From contig JAVCCI010000066.1 of assembly GCA_030765555.1 (NCBI GenBank), forward strand, positions 1 to 21,864: a stretch of DNA of 21,864 nt, written 5' to 3'. Positions 1-8,266 of the stretch are shown here, piece by piece (the first letter of the stretch is position 1; each line of letters begins with the position of its first letter). Under the pieces are notes generated by a model, which did not search any database, was not told the DNA's origin, and saw nothing but the letters and a program-made list of their open reading frames with translations. Source of the DNA: Candidatus Kappaea frigidicola (GTDB lineage: Bacteria; Omnitrophota; Gorgyraeia; JAGLLT01). A program made the position numbers and the translations under genes.

Positions 1-99
1 TATTTACCTCAAGCAATTAAGATTACAATTGATGCTGAAGATAAACAAGCTAGATTTAGTAAGACTTTTGAAACTACTGTTTATATTCCGACCCATTAA
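1..99 (+). CDS. GspJ-like minor pseudopilin, C-terminal end only
   Basis: Frame 1 is open from the window edge to a TAA at 97-99 and gives 32 residues that start YLPQAIKITID and end TVYIPTH. The pattern LPxAIKITI followed by a short beta strand and a final VYIP is typical of the last strands of GspJ/PulJ-type minor pseudopilins, in which this region belongs to the globular head exposed in the periplasm. The next gene is GspK-like, and GspJ and GspK are usually neighbours and partners in the pseudopilus tip complex, which supports the call. The N-terminal prepilin signal lies outside the window, so the identification rests on a short tail and on context. Another pseudopilin, such as a PilW-like protein, remains possible. 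Confidence 0.5.
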   Translation, partial: YLPQAIKITIDAEDKQARFSKTFETTVYIPTH

Positions 100-296
100 G
101 ATAAAGTATATTATTTAAATACGCGGCGGGCGCGGTAAAAAAATACTATCGCAAAAAAATAAAATATACGCGCTTATTCCGGCGGTTGCCGTTCTGGTAA
201 TTTCGAAAGCCCCCTTCATATAATCAAGAAGTTATATGGTAAATATGGTATTAATGACTATGAAGAAAAAATTATAAAAAATCTAAGGCGGTAAAC
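100..296. other. Oddly composed gap between the two pseudopilin genes
   Basis: This 197-base stretch separates two genes that are normally adjacent or overlapping. Of the 15 bases at 121-135, 14 are G or C, and a second G+C-rich block covers about 171-214, while the flanking genes are strongly AT-rich. Two start-less open stretches can be read on the + strand: 105-200 (basic, ending RRLPFW) and 163-296 (ending EEKIIKNLRR). Neither is recognisable. A short hairpin, CGGC-GGTT-GCCG, sits at about 180-191. An AAGG at 285-288 is placed as a ribosome binding site for the gene at 297. The gap may hold the remnant of a gene or an inserted element, but nothing in it can be named. Confidence 0.4.
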
Positions 297-2681
297 ATGT
301 TAATAAATTTAAAAAAGAAAAAAGGTATTGCCGTAGCGGCAACAATCGGCATAATTGCTGTTTTAGTTATTATCAGTATAGGAATTATTATATCTTTTAA
401 GTACGAGTTGGTCGGTGTTATATCTTCATCGGATTTGCAAAAAGCTTCCAAACTCGCCGATGCCGGTATCCAGAGGGCTATTGGTGAAATTAAGAAAGAT
501 GTAAAAAGCGAATTCATTGATGATAATGGCGACGACTGGTACAGTCCGAATTCAAATACCAAAGATGAAAATCCTGGGAATGGCATTGCCTTTTGGGACA
601 ACACTTTATTGGGCGGCTTAGGCAGGTATAATGTCTGCGTCATTGACTGCCAGAGACAAGTGAATATTAATAATGCCTCAGCGGATCTTTTAGTAGAGCT
701 TCCCGGTATAGACGCTGCCTTGGCTGCTGCCATTATAGCAGCCCGCCCATTTCAGACTAAAAAAGAAATCATGAAAGTTGCCGGAATAGGTGAGGGCACT
801 TATAACAACTTAAAGAATTATATTACAATTATCTCCTGGATAGATCCCTCTTGTAATAATAGAAGCCCGATTAATATTAACACTGCAGATGAAGTTATCG
901 TTAAGGCTGTCTTAAAAGGAACCGGTTTATCAGATGCCTCTGTTAATACAGCTTATACAGCTTTAAATAGTGCTATAACTGGCTTAGACCCCTTCTATCT
1001 CTGGACTGATTTTGATAATGTTATTGACTCAACTTCTTTAAGTAGCACTGATAAAGATATCATTAAGAATAACGCTAATCCCAATAGATTGAAACCAGCT
1101 AATAACACCACTGAATTCTGTTTTTTTTCAGGAGGCTACTATGAGATAACTTCTACTGGTAAAATCTATGAAACATCTAATCAAAATAATATAGCTGCCC
1201 AGAGAACCATTAATACAGTAGTCCAAATCTTTAAAACCATCTACTACACCACTAAAGAAGACTTCCGGGGAGAAGATGCTAATTATAACCTAACATTAGA
1301 TATCGATGAAGATACTAATGGTAATGGGGTATTAGATGTGCCAACAGTGCATATGGTTAACTGGATGGATAGTTGCCCTATAAATTCAACACAGGATAAT
1401 GGGTCTTCGTATGCTTCTGGATATGATACATTATCTGATGCCCTAAAGCTTGGTTACTGGGATAATTTTGATGAGGACAATGATAATGAGAATAAAGAAG
1501 GCTGGAGCTGGAAAAACTGGACAAATATTGAAGAGGCAAAATATCCTATGATAATTTCTGATGATAATTCTGATGGTGATAACGAACTCTATGGAGCCAT
1601 TAATACAACAGAAGGGAACTGCTGGGCTAAGTTTAAGCTAGAAGATACTCAAGGATGGCTAATTAACGATGAGTTTTCATTTCGAGGACATGCGGAAAAT
1701 ACCTTTAGGATTGGCGGAACTGGTTATGAAGATGGATGTGCTATTGAATTTCAAAGAGGTACCTTAATGAGAGCCAAGTTGTGTTTGCATCGTTTTGGAT
1801 ATTACTATCCAAATCCAAAAGATGTTACAGTGTCTGGATCAACAGTTGCACTAGATCCAGTGTCGTACGAAATTTTTGGAAAAGATTATCTTGACTCTAT
1901 GGTATATCTAGCATTGAATGACGGCAAGAATCAAATACGAGTATACAATACTGGACAGGTTTTATATGGAATAACTCCTTGTGCTACAGCTCATTATACT
2001 AATTGGCATGATGATGAGTTTCATGATGAATACCATGGAACTATGCCTGAAGAAGCTACTTATAAGCTCGTAGTAAGTTCTGATTTTACTCCTAATTATA
2101 GAGTTTATATAGCTCCGACAGACACCTTTCATAATTACTATGATTATGATGATGGAAGTTTTTTTAGTAGTATGCCGCAAGCTGCTGTAAGTCAAGATTA
2201 TATACTTATTCCTATACACCAAAGTAGTAATATGTATTTTGATAGGTATGGACTTCTTGCAAGAGGCAACACAGGCTCTAATGAATGGAATACAACAAAT
2301 AGTTATTTATTGCTACAGCATCATCAGCATCAATATCTTTGGGATGAGATAAGGCTAATTGTTCCTTCGGGTTACTATGAGTCTTATTGGTATGAGCCCG
2401 ACGAAGGTGTTGTTGATTGGGGTTGTGTTCTTTGGAATAAAACGATACCAATTTCAGCGAATTCTCTTAATGAAACAGTGAGCACTGAAATTAATGCTGG
2501 AAGTGGATATTCGCTTATAATTAATGGAGGTTCAGTTAATTCTACCTCTGATAGATGTAGATTTAAAATAACTTTAGCATCTGAAGATGATAATTATAGT
2601 GAAACACCTATATTGGAAGACATAATTATTACCTATATAATATCACCCAACACTATTTATTACGCTTATATGGATAATTAA
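297..2681 (+). CDS. gspK: GspK-like minor pseudopilin with large C-terminal extension
   Basis: This is probably the tip pseudopilin of a type II secretion or type IV pilus-like machine. The N-terminus is a class III prepilin signal: a lysine-rich leader (residues 1-9), then G10 before IAVAATIG and a long hydrophobic helix to about residue 34. It lacks the usual Glu at +5, as GspK proteins do. After the helix comes an alpha segment (QKASKLADAGIQRA). Two helix-hairpin-helix stretches follow, at about 122-178 (NINNASADLLVELPGID) and from about 195 (NINTADEVIVKAVL), as in the GspK alpha domain. GspK is usually a little over 300 residues, but this protein has 794. From about residue 320 it becomes rich in Tyr, Trp, Asn and Asp. 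It contains a calcium-loop-like motif at 337-347 (D-x-D-x-N-G-x-G-x-x-D) and then beta-rich sequence resembling a carbohydrate- or surface-binding module. The extension's role is unknown. Confidence 0.75.
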   Translation: MLINLKKKKGIAVAATIGIIAVLVIISIGIIISFKYELVGVISSSDLQKASKLADAGIQRAIGEIKKDVKSEFIDDNGDDWYSPNSNTKDENPGNGIAFWDNTLLGGLGRYNVCVIDCQRQVNINNASADLLVELPGIDAALAAAIIAARPFQTKKEIMKVAGIGEGTYNNLKNYITIISWIDPSCNNRSPININTADEVIVKAVLKGTGLSDASVNTAYTALNSAITGLDPFYLWTDFDNVIDSTSLSSTDKDIIKNNANPNRLKPANNTTEFCFFSGGYYEITSTGKIYETSNQNNIAAQRTINTVVQIFKTIYYTTKEDFRGEDANYNLTLDIDEDTNGNGVLDVPTVHMVNWMDSCPINSTQDNGSSYASGYDTLSDALKLGYWDNFDEDNDNENKEGWSWKNWTNIEEAKYPMIISDDNSDGDNELYGAINTTEGNCWAKFKLEDTQGWLINDEFSFRGHAENTFRIGGTGYEDGCAIEFQRGTLMRAKLCLHRFGYYYPNPKDVTVSGSTVALDPVSYEIFGKDYLDSMVYLALNDGKNQIRVYNTGQVLYGITPCATAHYTNWHDDEFHDEYHGTMPEEATYKLVVSSDFTPNYRVYIAPTDTFHNYYDYDDGSFFSSMPQAAVSQDYILIPIHQSSNMYFDRYGLLARGNTGSNEWNTTNSYLLLQHHQHQYLWDEIRLIVPSGYYESYWYEPDEGVVDWGCVLWNKTIPISANSLNETVSTEINAGSGYSLIINGGSVNSTSDRCRFKITLASEDDNYSETPILEDIIITYIISPNTIYYAYMDN

Positions 2682-2704
2682 GTGCTGAAAGGAAACATGA
2701 AGGT

Positions 2705-3871
2705 ATGTTTATAGTAAATTATGGAAAGGTTTTTTTAATTGCGCTACTTTTTTTTATGACCCCTTCTGTTTCTGCGGATATTATTAAATTGAATAATTCA
2801 AACCGCATATTTGAAGGGTATATAATTGGAGAAAATCATGCAAATTATATTGTGAAACTTAAAGGTGGCGGAAAGTGCCAAGTTCCTAAAAATTGGGTGA
2901 AGGAAATAATTGAAAAAGAAATTTCTGATGATAAACTATATTCAGATTACGATATATATCAGCAAAGACTAAATAATATTGATTTAAATAATGCAGACAA
3001 ACAGTATGATTTAGGTGTCTGGTGCTTGAAAAAAACATTATATCAATTAGCTGAAGAACATCTTAAAAAAGCAAAGGAAATTAATCCCGCTTTAGGCGAA
3101 AAAATAGATAAGAAGTTAAAATACATTGATAATATTAATGCTGAAATTATATTTGCTTATGCCCAAGGAGATATGAAATATAATCAATATCTAGAGACGG
3201 AAAATACTATTTTAAAACTTTTGAGTCGATATCCCGATACAGACTACACAAGTCAGGCAGAAGATATATTGATTATAATATGGGGCCAGGAAAGAGCTAT
3301 GGAAATCCTCAATAAAAAAAATAATTTACCTGAGGTGGCTACTTTTTCTTCTCAGATGAGAGGCACTTTGGAACATCTTGAATCCAGTGAATTAAAAGAA
3401 GCTTATTTGCAAAAATGTTTTGACAAGGCCAGAATGTTTGAGGAGAGAGCTGAAGAAGTAGCGGAAAATCAAAGACAGAGTTATTATGCTCAGGCTCAAC
3501 GCTGTTATGCAATGCTGACCGAAGTAGCTACAGGATATATAAAGAATTATTCTGCATCACGAGTGGATAAATTAGCTAATAAAACAATTATAAGCTATGT
3601 AGCACCTAGATCTTCTGGAGAGGTTTCGGATATCTGTTGGAATATGGAGAAAATTAGTGACCAGAAAAAGATTGTGGATGCGTGTAATTATTATCTTAAA
3701 TTAGGGCATAAGTATTATTTACAAGCTAAAAAAAAGAGAGGTAAGGAAAGGCAGGAGTCTGCAAATATAGGCTATTATTGTTATTCTATTGTTTATTATT
3801 TTACTACAAGCAGTGATTTAAAAGAAGAAGCTGCTAATCGTATGCAAGAATGTAAAATTCTAAGCAGGTAA
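2705..3871 (+). CDS. Exported repeat protein, function unknown
   Basis: The protein has 388 residues. Residues 1-24 form a signal peptide (hydrophobic core FLIALLFFM, ending SVSA before DII), so it should be periplasmic. Residues 25-70 read as a small beta domain (DIIKLNNSNRIFEGYIIGEN, then a VKLKGGGKCQVP strand and KNWVKEI). This pattern of 'write a linear motif and its return strand' often precedes TPR regions in exported proteins. Residues about 95-130 look like a tetratricopeptide unit (YDLGVWCLKKTLYQLAEEHL), and the rest is helical and rich in Tyr, Lys and Glu with further degenerate helical hairpins. It starts 23 bases after the GspK-like gene, probably in the same operon, and may be an accessory of the pilus-like apparatus. 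No family name can be given with confidence. The start has only a weak ribosome site; the ATG at 2696-2698 is closed by a stop after five codons. Confidence 0.6.
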   Translation: MFIVNYGKVFLIALLFFMTPSVSADIIKLNNSNRIFEGYIIGENHANYIVKLKGGGKCQVPKNWVKEIIEKEISDDKLYSDYDIYQQRLNNIDLNNADKQYDLGVWCLKKTLYQLAEEHLKKAKEINPALGEKIDKKLKYIDNINAEIIFAYAQGDMKYNQYLETENTILKLLSRYPDTDYTSQAEDILIIIWGQERAMEILNKKNNLPEVATFSSQMRGTLEHLESSELKEAYLQKCFDKARMFEERAEEVAENQRQSYYAQAQRCYAMLTEVATGYIKNYSASRVDKLANKTIISYVAPRSSGEVSDICWNMEKISDQKKIVDACNYYLKLGHKYYLQAKKKRGKERQESANIGYYCYSIVYYFTTSSDLKEEAANRMQECKILSR

Positions 3872-3902
3872 TACACTTTTTTCTAATAATCCAATTTATA
3901 TG

Positions 3903-3931
3903 TTGATTAATAAAAGATTATATTGTATAAT
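3903..3931 (+). promoter_or_regulatory. Sigma70-type promoter for the pilM operon
   Basis: TTGATT at 3903-3908 and TATAAT at 3926-3931 are separated by exactly 17 bases, which is a near-consensus -35/-10 pair. It lies in the 107-base gap between the exported repeat protein and the PilM-like gene, about 48 bases before the ATG at 3979. A start of transcription near 3938 would give a leader of about 40 bases. AT-rich DNA produces TATAAT by chance, so the spacing and position are the main support. Confidence 0.6.
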
Positions 3932-3978
3932 TACAGTGATTTATATTAGTAAATAACAATCGGAGATTAGACGAGCAG

Positions 3979-5622
3979 ATGGCAATAAAGAATTTAATAG
4001 GGCTGGATATAGGCAACAGCGCGGTCAAACTGATAAAATTTAAGAAAGTCCGCAATAAAATACAGCTTGAAAAAGCCCGAGTAGTTGAATTACAAGATGG
4101 TGTATCTCTTTCTGCGGCTGTAGCTGCACTTTTTAAAAGTGAGCGTATAGGTGCTTGCAAAATAGCTATATCCGTTTCAGGTCAATCTGTATTTACACGT
4201 TACACAAAACTTCCTAAGATATCTCAAAAAAAGATCGAACAAGTAATTAAATATGAAGCTCAACAACAGATACCCTTCCCCATAGATAAAGTTGTTTGGG
4301 ATTACCAACTATTTAAAATGCCAAAAAGTGCTCAGCTAGAAGTATTCCTCGCAGCTGTCAAAAAAGATATTATAGATGATCTATATCGTCAGATAAGTAC
4401 AATTAAGGGAGCTGAAGTAGTTTCTGTACAGCCTGCACCAGTAGCTTTTTATAATATAGTCAATTTTAATAAAGAAATTGATGATAAAACTGTTCTTTTG
4501 GATGTAGGAGCAAGTGTAACCAGCGTTATTATCGCTAAGGGTAGGCAATTATGGATAAGGAGCATACCTATAGGTGGAGCTGAGTTTACTAGGGTTATAG
4601 GTGAGGGTTTGGCTCTGAAGCCACATGAAGCTGAGGCTTTAAAGCGAAAGGAAGGCATTACTTTAGTGGGTGCTACCGGGGATGAAGAATTAACTCCTAG
4701 GTCGGATGTGCTCTCGAAAGCAATTAATCCTGTATTGACCGAACTTTTATCAGAGGTTTCACGCTCGATTAGTTATTACAAATCTCAATTTGATAAAGAA
4801 GCAGTTTTTGAAAAAGTTATTTTGACTGGTGGCGGTTCTAAAATACGCCATATTGAAAGATTTTTTAAAGATAACTTAAAGATAGAAACTGAAAAAGCTA
4901 ACCTTTTTAAAAACTTGGTTACAAATAAATATATTAAGGCTAACATTGACGACATTGATGATCGCCTAGCTGTAGCTATGGGCTTAGCTCTCTTGGGAGT
5001 AGAAACGCCAACTATTAATTTGAATCTAATTTCAGATGATCAAAGAAAACTAAAGGATTTTTCTAAGAAAAAAGTTTACATTATTAGTTCTGAATTAATT
5101 GCTCTTGGTATTTTTGCTATGCTTAGTTTATGTAATTTGCAGGCAATAAATTCAAGTGAGGCTAATTCAAAAGCCTTATCTCTTGAGATGGATAAACACC
5201 GAGACAATCAGGTAACGATAAATGAATTGCAAAGTGGTATTGAAGCTGTGGAATTAAAATTAAACTTTCTAGGAGATATCGCTGAAAGTAAAAAAACTTG
5301 GGTGAATTTATTATCAAAGATAAACGGTTCATTACCAGAAGACACTTGGTTAATTGGATTCAACACTGAATTAAAGGAACCCAATGTCATTATTTTAGAA
5401 GGTAAGACAACGGGTCCTTTTGATACGATTAAGAGTTTTAGAGAAAAACTTCTTGATCTGGGATATTTCTCAGGAGTTGAAACTTTACGTGCGGATAGGC
5501 CGTCAACTGAAGAAGAACTGGGTGAATCTTATAACATCATATTTACTATAAAGCTTACTCTCAACAAACCAACATCAAGTTTTTCCTTTAAAGAAGAACT
5601 TATAACGGGAAATACAAGATAA
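3979..5622 (+). CDS. pilM: PilM-PilN fusion, pilus or secretion assembly protein
   Basis: The 547-residue protein joins two assembly proteins that are usually separate. Residues 1-340 are PilM-like, with an actin fold: phosphate-1 motif GLDIGNSAVKL at 8-18, a second phosphate loop LLDVGASVTSV at 173-183, and an adenosine loop ILTGGGSKIR at 281-290. PilM is a cytoplasmic ATP-binding protein that grips the short N-terminal tail (INLLP type) of PilN. Such a tail is present here in the same chain as TINLNLIS at 345-352. It is followed by one membrane helix (about 366-388), a coiled coil (about 391-440) and a PilN-like ferredoxin fold in the periplasm (about 441-530, with SLPEDTWLIG). The gene opens the operon behind the promoter at 3903. 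Its ribosome site is poor: GGAG lies 13 bases from the ATG. PilM alone is normally near 350 residues, so the fusion explains the length. Confidence 0.85.
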   Translation: MAIKNLIGLDIGNSAVKLIKFKKVRNKIQLEKARVVELQDGVSLSAAVAALFKSERIGACKIAISVSGQSVFTRYTKLPKISQKKIEQVIKYEAQQQIPFPIDKVVWDYQLFKMPKSAQLEVFLAAVKKDIIDDLYRQISTIKGAEVVSVQPAPVAFYNIVNFNKEIDDKTVLLDVGASVTSVIIAKGRQLWIRSIPIGGAEFTRVIGEGLALKPHEAEALKRKEGITLVGATGDEELTPRSDVLSKAINPVLTELLSEVSRSISYYKSQFDKEAVFEKVILTGGGSKIRHIERFFKDNLKIETEKANLFKNLVTNKYIKANIDDIDDRLAVAMGLALLGVETPTINLNLISDDQRKLKDFSKKKVYIISSELIALGIFAMLSLCNLQAINSSEANSKALSLEMDKHRDNQVTINELQSGIEAVELKLNFLGDIAESKKTWVNLLSKINGSLPEDTWLIGFNTELKEPNVIILEGKTTGPFDTIKSFREKLLDLGYFSGVETLRADRPSTEEELGESYNIIFTIKLTLNKPTSSFSFKEELITGNTR

Positions 5623-5626
5623 TAAA

Positions 5627-6415
5627 ATGAAATTTTTTAGAGAATTACTCCAGAAAAATCTAGCTTTTTTTATGGTTACGGCTGGATTGTTGCTAGTAGT
5701 CATTGTTGCTGGTGTTAATTTTGCTTCTAGTCTTGCAAAGAAATATTCTTTGGAAGGTAAGATAGTCGAAGAAATACAGCGTATAGATAACTTTAGAATG
5801 ACAAAAGATGCAGCACCGACTTTAGCATGGATAGATTATCTGACAAAAAAGGAGAAATCTCTTGATAATATATATGTTGAAGCTGGTCTTCTAAATGATA
5901 AGCCTTCGTCTTTTATGCCCAAAGATCTGATTGAACCTTTGAAATTTAAGGAGAAGATTTTTGAAAAGCAAAAGGAAATGCGAAAAAAGGTTTATGCTAA
6001 TCAGCTTGAATTGAAAGAAGAGGCTATATCTTTTGGTTTTAGAGAGTATGAAACTAAGATACCTACGGAGCTTGAGGTCCCGAATTTAACTAAGGAATTA
6101 GATATTATTGAGGAGGCAGTGGAATTAATGTGCCTCAGTCATATTGAGACCCTATCTTCGGTTGAATTTTTATCCTATAAGGATAATGAGCTTAAAACGA
6201 CACGAGGCAATATTGATTACAGAGTTTTTCCCGTAAAAATAAGTACGATTTCATCGGTAGGAAATTTGGTGGATCTACTATATCGGATATCAAGCTCAGA
6301 GTATATTTTTATCACGGAAGAGTTAAATATTGTGCAGTCAGAAGATTTTAAAGAAAAAGTAAATGCAAGTTTTGTTATTTCATGTATAGTGTTTATGGAG
6401 AACGATGAAAAGTAA
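5627..6415 (+). CDS. PilO-like inner-membrane assembly protein
   Basis: The 262-residue protein has a short cytoplasmic N-terminus, one membrane helix at about 11-35 (LAFFMVTAGLLLVVIVAGV), a charged coiled-coil stretch and a C-terminal alpha/beta domain (about 165-258) ending in an FVISCIVF strand. This is the layout of PilO, GspM and the Amuc_1100 type of protein: bitopic, with a periplasmic ferredoxin-like fold that pairs with PilN. Position supports the call, because it follows the PilM-PilN fusion by four bases and precedes the PilP-like gene, giving the order PilM, N, O, P. Sequence similarity within this family is low, so the assignment depends on topology and order. It overlaps the next gene by 11 bases, which suggests translational coupling. 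Confidence 0.65.
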   Translation: MKFFRELLQKNLAFFMVTAGLLLVVIVAGVNFASSLAKKYSLEGKIVEEIQRIDNFRMTKDAAPTLAWIDYLTKKEKSLDNIYVEAGLLNDKPSSFMPKDLIEPLKFKEKIFEKQKEMRKKVYANQLELKEEAISFGFREYETKIPTELEVPNLTKELDIIEEAVELMCLSHIETLSSVEFLSYKDNELKTTRGNIDYRVFPVKISTISSVGNLVDLLYRISSSEYIFITEELNIVQSEDFKEKVNASFVISCIVFMENDEK

Positions 6416-7091
6416 TCCTTTATTATCTAATATAGAAAAAATAATTTTTGGTGTCTTGATAGTTATTTCGTTAGTTGTTATCGTAATATATCAAGGTGGT
6501 ATTTACATTAAAGATAAGACCATTAAAAACCAAATGGCTAAACTAAAATTTAATTCTCCTCCTAAAGAAATTGAGGGCGTTGAAGGATATGAAAATTTAT
6601 TAGTGCAGTTAAAGCAAGCTGATAATTTCAGTAATTATGAATCAAATATGTCTCGAAATGGTTTTCTGAAATTTATTGAACCGCCGCCCAAAATACCTCC
6701 ATTTGAATTAAAGGCAGTTCGTAAAATATATCTTGATGTTGAGTATAGAGGCTTTATACAATCAAGTTCAGGAACTGTGGGACAGTTGAAAGTAAGCGGC
6801 AGGTCTCACTTTGTTAAGAAAGGCGATGAGGTTGATGGCTATGCGGTTGAGCGAGTGTGCAATGAGTATATACTTATTAAAGATACCGACGGTGTTGAGT
6901 ATAGGTTGCCTTTAGGAGAAAAGATCTTAAGCGACAATTATGAAGCTGCACTTTACGTAACTAAAACCCATAAAACTGTTAAGGTAAAATTGGGTGATAT
7001 GCTAAATGATTTCAAAGTACTTGACATTTCACCTAATAGTGTGGTATTATTTAATCAAAATTATAACCAGAAACTAATTGTAGAGAAGTAG
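6405..7091 (+). CDS. PilP/GspC-like linker with two HR-like domains
   Basis: The protein has 228 residues. A membrane helix at about 12-31 is followed by a proline-rich flexible linker (PPPKIPPF at 93-100) and two similar small beta domains. The first (about 107-175) contains FVKKGDEVDGYAVERV and then a YILIKD strand. The second (about 183-226) contains VKVKLGDMLNDFKVLDI and SVVLFN. The pattern 'GD x-x-x-x-Y/F x V x x-I, then V-x-L' is that of the homology region of GspC and PilP, which links the inner-membrane assembly to the secretin N-domains. PilP is a lipoprotein in model systems, whereas this one is membrane-anchored like GspC and has no lipobox. The start overlaps the upstream gene, and a GGAG lies just before it. 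Two HR-like copies in one chain is unusual. Confidence 0.65.
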   Translation: MKSNPLLSNIEKIIFGVLIVISLVVIVIYQGGIYIKDKTIKNQMAKLKFNSPPKEIEGVEGYENLLVQLKQADNFSNYESNMSRNGFLKFIEPPPKIPPFELKAVRKIYLDVEYRGFIQSSSGTVGQLKVSGRSHFVKKGDEVDGYAVERVCNEYILIKDTDGVEYRLPLGEKILSDNYEAALYVTKTHKTVKVKLGDMLNDFKVLDISPNSVVLFNQNYNQKLIVEK

Positions 7092-7133
7092 CATAAGTGT
7101 GGACACAAGATGTTGCGATTAAGCTACTTAAAA

Positions 7134-7139
7134 AAGGAG
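7134..7139 (+). promoter_or_regulatory. Strong ribosome binding site (AAGGAG)
   Basis: AAGGAG lies seven bases before the ATG at 7147. It fixes the start of the TPR-STN protein and is the best ribosome site in the pilus operon. The upstream genes overlap or have weak sites, so this gene may be translated more strongly than its neighbours. Confidence 0.75.
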
Positions 7140-7146
7140 AGTCTAA

Positions 7147-8253
7147 ATGTTCAGGCTTTTTAAATATTTCACAGTATTAATTTGCTTAACTATAGTAATA
7201 GTCTTTACCTTAAATGATATGGCATTTTCACAGGGCAAAACAGGCGCTGCGGATTTAGCCAAAAAACTAGCAACTCAAAAAAAGCTGGAGCAGGAAGAAA
7301 ACGAAATATTAATAGATGGCCGAAATCAACGAGGCATTTATTATTATAATAAAGGGCACTATAATGAGGCTATCCAGCAGTTTCATTTATCGCTCGAGCT
7401 TGATCCCAATAATGCCGTAGCTAATGATTACCTTAATAAGGCATTGGAAAAATTACGTAAATCAGCTAAAAAATATTATAAAAAGGGTATGGCTTACTAC
7501 AATAAAGGTGAAATGCAGCAGTGCATTGATGAAATGTCAATGATACCCGTTGGTTCTCCCTATTATGAAAAAGCGCAAGAATACATTGCTTATGCTGATG
7601 AGGTTTTAAGCGAAGGGTCTGTATATGGAATTAACAGTCCTAAGGCGGGAACACAGCATGTGCAAGACCAGATTAAACAAATGAATACTGAAGCAGAATT
7701 GATTATGTTGCGTAAAAAGGCTTATGAACAAAAACTTATGCTTGACGTTGATGCTGCCTATTTACCTCCAGAGCCATACGAAGAAGAAACAGAAGAAGAA
7801 TTAATTAGCGCCATAGAAGTAGAGGAGCAGGAAAGAGAAGAGGCGCAGGAAAAACTAAGATCTAGAATGAATGAAAATATTGTTCCTGCTTTGAGTCTAA
7901 GTGATGCTGATGTTAGAGATGTTATTAGGGAATTAGTTAAGTTGACAGGTGTAAATATTATTCTTGATGAAGGTGCGCTTAAGGAAGCGTCGGGTCCTGA
8001 AAGCATGACAGTATCATTTACTACAGTTACTCCAATGCCACTTCTTGACTTACTAGATATTGCTTTAAAAACAACAGATTTAGCTTATAAAGTAGAACCA
8101 ACTTATATCTGGATTTCAGACAAAGTGACCATAAACAGTGAAAACTTAGTCGTTAGAACTTATAAACTCAAATATGGAGTAAGAAGCACTAGAAATGTTG
8201 AGCTTACTCAATTTAGTGCTGAGGATGATGAATTTAGCGATGAGGATTTCTAA
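7147..8253 (+). CDS. TPR-STN protein: detached N-terminal half of a secretin
   Basis: The protein has 368 residues. A signal peptide covers 1-29 (ending MAFSQG). TPR-like helices span about 58-150 (GIYYYNKGHYNEAIQQFHL; KKGMAYYNKGEMQQCIDEM). An acidic helical linker follows (205-240). An STN domain (secretin and TonB N-terminus) lies at about 246-330: ALSLSDADVRDVIRELVKLT, then NIILDE and a WISDKV strand. The next element (VVRTYKLKYG, 336-345) is the usual first strand of a secretin N1 domain, but the protein then ends in an acidic tail (DDEFSDEDF). In related TPR-secretins, such as Amuc_1098 as I recall it, the channel domain continues in the same chain. Here that part is encoded by the next gene, which starts 13 bases downstream and has its own signal peptide. 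The protein is probably periplasmic and docks on the channel proteins through its STN domain. Confidence 0.75.
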   Translation: MFRLFKYFTVLICLTIVIVFTLNDMAFSQGKTGAADLAKKLATQKKLEQEENEILIDGRNQRGIYYYNKGHYNEAIQQFHLSLELDPNNAVANDYLNKALEKLRKSAKKYYKKGMAYYNKGEMQQCIDEMSMIPVGSPYYEKAQEYIAYADEVLSEGSVYGINSPKAGTQHVQDQIKQMNTEAELIMLRKKAYEQKLMLDVDAAYLPPEPYEEETEEELISAIEVEEQEREEAQEKLRSRMNENIVPALSLSDADVRDVIRELVKLTGVNIILDEGALKEASGPESMTVSFTTVTPMPLLDLLDIALKTTDLAYKVEPTYIWISDKVTINSENLVVRTYKLKYGVRSTRNVELTQFSAEDDEFSDEDF

Positions 8254-8266
8254 CCTATAAAAGGCC

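Noticed and set aside
115..218. Minus-strand open stretch of about 34 codons
   Set aside because: It has no ribosome site and no recognisable motif, and its length is within chance expectation.
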